Assembly (NCBI GenBank): GCA_021817875.1
Contig: JAKAFQ010000351.1
Span: forward strand, 1 to 5,068
Length of the DNA: 5,068 bases
Direction: 5' to 3'
Source of the DNA: Pseudomonadota bacterium
GTDB lineage: Bacteria; Pseudomonadota; Gammaproteobacteria; Steroidobacterales; Steroidobacteraceae
Shown here: piece by piece, positions 1-5,068 of the stretch
Position numbering within the stretch: the first letter of the stretch is position 1
How the letters are laid out: each line of letters begins with the position of its first letter
The notes under the pieces: model-generated
What the model was told of the DNA's origin: nothing
Database searches by the model: none
The model's input: the letters and a program-made list of their open reading frames with translations, nothing else
Translations under genes and position numbers: made by a program

Positions 1-642
1 GCTGCCCTGCGCCACACGCGCCGCGAGCACGGCGTTGAACACCAGACTGCGGGCCGCCGACAGCACGAAGCCGCGCTCGGGCGGCCGCAGCAGCCGCCAT
101 CCGGCGGCGGCCCGCTCGAGATTGGCGCCGTCGCGGCCGAAGCGCTGCGGCCCGAAGTAATTCGGCACTCCGCGGGCGCCGATCGCGCCGAGGCGCTCGG
201 CAAGCGGCGCATCGTCGGCCGACACTCCGCGCGCCCGGATGGAGAAACGATTGCCGCTGAGCGCCCCGCGCGGCAGTTTGCGCGAGTGGGCGTGCGCCTC
301 GATCACCTGGAAGTCGCTGCGGCATACGCTCTGCCAGTCGGCGAGCGTGAGCCGCGAGCCCGGCACCGAGAACCACTGCACCGCCACCGCCCGGCGGTCC
401 TTCAGGCCCGCGTAGCCGACATCCTGCGGGCGGCAGCCGCAGTGACGCGCCAGCTCCCGCGCCACCCACGGAGTGTTGGCATTGCGTTTGCGCACCCTGA
501 GCAGCACGTGCTGGCCGGCGCCGGCGGGCGCGAAGCCGAGCTGCTCCTGCACGAGAAAATCCTCCGGCTCGGTGCGCAGCCGCGCCGCGCACAGCGTCGC
601 CCCATGCGCACGCGGCGGCTCGAGCGCCGGATCAGGCGGCAT
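1..642 (-). CDS. truD: tRNA pseudouridine(13) synthase TruD, N-terminal 214 residues (cut by window edge)
   Basis: TruD converts uridine 13 of certain tRNAs, such as tRNA-Glu, to pseudouridine in the cytoplasm. My translation from the ATG at 642-640 is open for 214 codons to base 1 with no stop. The E. coli protein has about 349 residues, so roughly the last 40% is missing. The start of the catalytic domain shows TEPEDFLV at residues 24-31. The TruD active-site motif [13 protein letters not shown] covers 78-90, with Asp82 as the presumed catalytic aspartate. The family signature [13 protein letters not shown] covers 158-170, followed by [10 protein letters not shown] at 194-203. The start lies inside ispF, overlapping it by 11 nt. 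No strong Shine-Dalgarno precedes it, so coupling to ispF translation is likely. The PEDF motif sits at nearly the same distance from the start as in E. coli, which supports this start. No lesion is visible in the part present. Confidence 0.96.
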   Translation of the reverse strand, partial: MPPDPALEPPRAHGATLCAARLRTEPEDFLVQEQLGFAPAGAGQHVLLRVRKRNANTPWVARELARHCGCRPQDVGYAGLKDRRAVAVQWFSVPGSRLTLADWQSVCRSDFQVIEAHAHSRKLPRGALSGNRFSIRARGVSADDAPLAERLGAIGARGVPNYFGPQRFGRDGANLERAAAGWRLLRPPERGFVLSAARSLVFNAVLAARVAQGS

Positions 643-1108
643 CGACCAGCAGCACCACGGCCTGGGCGGCGATGCCTTCGCAGCGTCCGAGGAAACCCAG
701 TTTCTCGGTCGTGGTCGCCTTGAGGTTGACCGCCCCGGGGGCCACCTCGAGCAGCGTTTCGAGCGCGGCGCGGATCTGCTCGCGCACCGGGGCGAGCTTC
801 GGGCGCTCGGCGAGCACCGTCACGTCGACATTGCCCACCCGCAGGCCGCGCGAGCGCAGCATCTCGAGCGCCGCGCGCACGAAGTGCCGGCTGTCGGCGC
901 CCTTCCAGCGCGGATCGGTGTCCTGGAAGTGTTGCCCGATGTCGCCGAGGCCTGCCGCGCCGAGCAGCGCATCGGTGAGCGCATGCAGCACCACGTCACC
1001 GTCGGAATGCGCCACGACCCCGTGGGAATGCGGCACGCGCACCCCGCCGAGCATGACATGGTCGCCCGGCCCGAAGGCATGCACATCGATACCCGATCCG
1101 ATTCTCAT
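632..1108 (-). CDS. ispF: 2-C-methyl-D-erythritol 2,4-cyclodiphosphate synthase
   Basis: IspF cyclises CDP-methylerythritol 2-phosphate to methylerythritol 2,4-cyclodiphosphate and releases CMP, a cytoplasmic step of the MEP isoprenoid pathway. The 158-residue product matches the usual family length (E. coli 159). The zinc ligands Asp8 and His10 lie in GSGIDVHAF, and His42 in [13 protein letters not shown] is at 35-38 and Asp56 is in GLGDIG. The nucleotide-binding loop ATTTEKLGF covers 131-139, with Glu135 as the expected second metal-site residue. The ATG at 1108-1106 overlaps the ispD stop in an ATGA arrangement, and GGAGA stands 7 nt upstream. The same frame stays open for hundreds of bases upstream into ispD, but that region reads as arginine- and alanine-rich shadow. 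ispD lies in another frame, so this is not an IspDF fusion. The 3' end overlaps truD. Confidence 0.98.
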   Translation of the reverse strand: MRIGSGIDVHAFGPGDHVMLGGVRVPHSHGVVAHSDGDVVLHALTDALLGAAGLGDIGQHFQDTDPRWKGADSRHFVRAALEMLRSRGLRVGNVDVTVLAERPKLAPVREQIRAALETLLEVAPGAVNLKATTTEKLGFLGRCEGIAAQAVVLLVDAA

Positions 1109-1797
1109 CTGGGGGTCTCCGCGGGCGGCTCGAGCAGCGCCGATGCCAGCGCCAGGTCCGCGCCGCTCGTGATCTTGAGGTTCGCGGCCGATCCCTCGAC
1201 CAGGACCGGCCGATGGCCGAGCCACTCCATCGCCTGGGCCTCGTCGGTCGGCAGGCGAGCGGCATCGTGCGCCCGGTCGAGCGCCTCGCACAATGGCCCG
1301 TAGCGGAACATCTGGGGCGTCAACGCGCGCCACAGACCGGCTCTCGGCACGGTCTCGCACACCTCGCCGGCGGCATCGGCGCGCTTGAGCGTATCGGCGG
1401 CCGGGACCGCGAGCAGCCCGCCGAGCGGATGGGCTTGCAGACGCGAGAGCAGTCGATCCAGGTCCTGCGCCGGCAGGCAGGGCCTTGCCGCATCGTGCAC
1501 CAGCACCCAGTCCTGCGGGGCCGCCCGGCCGGCGAGCGCGCCGAGGCCGTTGCGCACGGAATGACTGCGCTCCGCGCCGCCCGGGGCGAGGATCACATCG
1601 GGCGCATCGACCTCCGGCCAATACGGATCGTCCGCGGCGAGCGCCACCACGGCGCCGGCGCAGCGCCGGTCGCCGAGAAAAGGCGCGAGCGCCCACGCGA
1701 TGACGGGCCGGCCCCGCAGGGCGGCGTACTGTTTGGGTCGCTGCCCGCCGAACCTGCGGCCGATGCCGGCCGCCGGCATGACCAGCCAGTAGCGCAT
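1105..1797 (-). CDS. ispD: 2-C-methyl-D-erythritol 4-phosphate cytidylyltransferase
   Basis: IspD joins CTP to methylerythritol 4-phosphate, giving CDP-methylerythritol and pyrophosphate in the MEP pathway. The 230-residue length fits the family (E. coli 236). The N-terminal nucleotide loop [17 protein letters not shown] covers 8-24, with Arg15/Arg20 and Lys22 as likely CTP-contacting basic residues. VHDAARP is at 100-106, PAADTLK at 132-138, LTPQMFRY at 159-166, PTDEAQAME at 183-191 and NLKIT at 206-210, where Lys208 matches the conserved substrate-binding lysine. Together these cover the whole single-domain fold. ftsB ends 33 nt upstream. The sequence before the ATG is G-rich, with an AGG within 4 nt of the start, but offers no well-spaced Shine-Dalgarno. 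The gene ends in a 4-nt ATGA overlap with ispF, the next pathway gene but one. PyrG, encoded upstream, makes its substrate CTP. Confidence 0.97.
   Translation of the reverse strand: MRYWLVMPAAGIGRRFGGQRPKQYAALRGRPVIAWALAPFLGDRRCAGAVVALAADDPYWPEVDAPDVILAPGGAERSHSVRNGLGALAGRAAPQDWVLVHDAARPCLPAQDLDRLLSRLQAHPLGGLLAVPAADTLKRADAAGEVCETVPRAGLWRALTPQMFRYGPLCEALDRAHDAARLPTDEAQAMEWLGHRPVLVEGSAANLKITSGADLALASALLEPPAETPR
1116..1120 (-). promoter_or_regulatory. Ribosome binding site for ispF
   Basis: The minus strand reads GGAGA followed by a 7-nt gap to the ispF ATG. This is a normal Shine-Dalgarno spacing and lies inside the last codons of ispD. It supports the 1108 start over the longer open frame upstream. 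Confidence 0.6.
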
Positions 1798-1830
1798 CCG
1801 CCTAGTCCCGCCCGCGCACAGAGAGGCTCA

Positions 1831-2157
1831 TCAGTGACTCGGGCGACCGGACCGCGGCGGCGCGGCCCGCGGGGCCGGCTCGACCACCTGGTAGAAGGTC
1901 TCATCGGGTCCGATCATGCCGAACTGGCTGCGCGCCAGCTCCTCCACGGCCGCGGTGCCGGTTTTGAGGTCGGCGACCTGCGCCGCGAGGCGCTGGTTGC
2001 GCCGGCTGAGCCGCGCGTCGAGGGCCTGGTGCGCGCTCACCGCCCGCTCCAGGCGCGCCACGTCGCGTACCCCCTCACCCGATATCCACAGCCGGTACTG
2101 CAGCACCAGCAGCACGATCAGCAGCACCACCGCGAACAGCTTCAGGGGGGATCGCAT
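1831..2157 (-). CDS. ftsB: Cell division protein FtsB
   Basis: FtsB is a small single-pass inner-membrane protein. It forms the FtsQ-FtsL-FtsB divisome subcomplex that links early divisome assembly to activation of septal peptidoglycan synthesis. The 108-residue product fits the family (E. coli 103). A short cytoplasmic N-terminus (MRSPLK) precedes a hydrophobic segment at about residues 7-20, then QYRLW at 20-24. A predicted periplasmic coiled coil runs from about 31 to 66. The conserved C-terminal region, ELARSQFGMIGPDETFYQVV, is at 73-92. The last 16 residues are proline- and arginine-rich and not conserved in the family as I know it. The stop is a tandem TGA TGA. The gene sits 33 nt after eno and 33 nt before ispD, its standard gammaproteobacterial position. 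No strong Shine-Dalgarno precedes the ATG, so coupling to eno is possible. Confidence 0.95.
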   Translation of the reverse strand: MRSPLKLFAVVLLIVLLVLQYRLWISGEGVRDVARLERAVSAHQALDARLSRRNQRLAAQVADLKTGTAAVEELARSQFGMIGPDETFYQVVEPAPRAAPPRSGRPSH

Positions 2158-2190
2158 GATCTGTCGAACCGACCGTCCCGCGTCGGCCGA

Positions 2191-4375
<2,185 letters not shown>

Positions 4376-4382
4376 GCGCGGT

Positions 4383-4402
4383 GGCCGCGCCGGGCCGCGG
4401 CC
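4383..4402 (-). promoter_or_regulatory. G+C-only hairpin in the kdsA leader
   Basis: A perfect 7-bp inverted repeat (GGCCGCG / CGCGGCC) with a 6-nt loop covers 8 to 27 nt before the kdsA start, where a ribosome binding site would normally sit. No run of T follows on the minus strand, so it does not look like a factor-independent terminator. It may affect kdsA translation or mRNA stability. G+C-only palindromes also arise by chance in DNA of this composition, so a regulatory role is only a possibility. Confidence 0.3.
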
Positions 4403-4465
4403 TGCGCCGGGCGGCGGGCGATTTCCGGGAACGACACGCGCATGCGGGAGCGGATCCGGGACTGC

Positions 4466-5068
4466 TCAGGCGAGCGCGGCGTGCGGCAGCTGCGCCGCGC
4501 GGCGGGCGCGCGCGGCGCGGATGAAGCCGCTGAACAGCGGATGACCGTCGCGCGGCGTCGAGGTGAACTCCGGGTGGAACTGGGTCGCGACGAACCACGG
4601 GTGGTTCGGCAGCTCGATGACCTCCACCAGCTGGTCGCGCGAGAAGCCCGAGAACCTGAGCCCGGCCTGACGGTAGCGCTCGAGATAGTGGTTGTTGAAC
4701 TCGTAGCGGTGGCGGTGGCGTTCGAGAATCACGTCCTTGCCGAAGATCTCCCGCGCGCGCGTGCCGGCGCCGAGCAGCACCTGCTGCGCGCCGAGCCGCA
4801 TGGTGCCGCCCTTGGCCGAGGCCTCGTCCCGGGACTGCGCCCCGCGGGCCTGATCCTGCCACTCGCTGATGAGCGCGATCACCGGGTGGGGCGTGTCGCG
4901 GTTGAATTCCGTGCTGTTGGCGCCGCTCAGCCCGAGAACGTGGCGGCCGAACTCGACGATGGCGACCTGCATGCCGAGGCAGATGCCGAGGTACGGCACG
5001 CCGAGCTCGCGCGCGTAGCGCGCCGAGAGGATCTTGCCCTCGATGCCGCGCTCGCCGAAGCCCCCGGG
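4466..5068 (-). CDS. pyrG: CTP synthase, C-terminal glutaminase domain (5' end outside window)
   Basis: PyrG aminates UTP to CTP using ATP and glutamine, the last step of de novo pyrimidine nucleotide synthesis in the cytoplasm. Only the last 200 residues are present, against about 545 in E. coli. The frame is open to base 5068 and begins [12 protein letters not shown], the conserved entry to the class I glutamine amidotransferase domain. The nucleophile elbow YLGICLGMQ is at fragment residues 26-34, with Cys30 as the catalytic cysteine (Cys379 in E. coli). [16 protein letters not shown] and FHPEFTS follow. His165 and Glu167 of the fragment complete the catalytic triad at nearly the same spacing from the cysteine as in E. 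coli. The C-terminal tail is short and rich in Ala and Arg. The GTG that could start a 177-residue frame at 4999 is an internal valine. kdsA follows after 90 nt, in the same frame. Confidence 0.98.
   Translation of the reverse strand, partial: PGGFGERGIEGKILSARYARELGVPYLGICLGMQVAIVEFGRHVLGLSGANSTEFNRDTPHPVIALISEWQDQARGAQSRDEASAKGGTMRLGAQQVLLGAGTRAREIFGKDVILERHRHRYEFNNHYLERYRQAGLRFSGFSRDQLVEVIELPNHPWFVATQFHPEFTSTPRDGHPLFSGFIRAARARRAAQLPHAALA

Noticed and set aside
632..1696. A 354-codon minus-strand frame that could suggest an IspD-IspF fusion.
   Set aside because: Only its last 158 residues are IspF. The upstream part is a shadow of ispD, whose motifs are in a different frame and which ends in its own TGA overlapping the ispF ATG.
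4376..4468. pyrG and kdsA are in the same frame with no further stop in the 90-nt spacer, so readthrough of one TGA would give a PyrG-KdsA fusion.
   Set aside because: Sharing a frame has a one-in-three chance, and 30 stop-free codons are ordinary at this G+C content. The spacer translation is Pro/Arg/Gly-rich with no conserved features, and no readthrough signal is visible.

Overview
The window is a compact, strongly G+C-rich stretch of bacterial chromosome. Every supported gene lies on the minus strand, so transcription runs from position 5068 towards position 1. In that order the genes are: the 3' end of pyrG (CTP synthase), kdsA (KDO-8-phosphate synthase), eno (enolase), ftsB (divisome protein), ispD and ispF (MEP-pathway isoprenoid synthesis), and the 5' part of truD (tRNA pseudouridine synthase). 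From memory, pyrG-kdsA-eno-ftsB-ispD-ispF-truD is a gammaproteobacterial order. Pseudomonas-type genomes keep kdsA between pyrG and eno, while Escherichia coli keeps kdsA elsewhere. The presence of kdsA implies a Gram-negative, LPS-making organism. The high G+C content and the metal-dependent type of KdsA, which resembles what I recall of xanthomonad proteins, suggest a high-G+C gammaproteobacterium. I would not name a genus.

Layout by region: 4466-5068 encodes the glutaminase end of CTP synthase and is cut by the window edge. 4376-4465 is a 90-nt spacer with a G+C-only hairpin and no convincing ribosome binding site. 3542-4375 is kdsA. 3484-3541 is a 58-nt spacer carrying a good ribosome binding site for eno (2191-3483). 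ftsB (1831-2157) has a 33-nt spacer on each side. ispD (1105-1797) overlaps ispF (632-1108) by 4 nt, and ispF overlaps truD by 11 nt. truD is open to position 1 and is cut by the window edge. No gene-free stretch exceeds 90 nt. I see no mobile element, CRISPR array, RNA gene, clear promoter or factor-independent terminator.

The genes share metabolites. Enolase makes the phosphoenolpyruvate used by KdsA. PyrG makes the CTP used by IspD and by later CMP-KDO activation, and IspF releases CMP. FtsB belongs to cell division and TruD to tRNA modification. The spacing suggests one or two co-transcribed units, which is an inference.

This is a conserved housekeeping region and I found no new biological system. 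The points worth a second look are modest: the complete metal-ligand set in KdsA, the unusual kdsA leader (hairpin, no Shine-Dalgarno, possible 23-codon leader ORF ending in ATGA), and one heptamer that recurs in three successive intergenic spacers.
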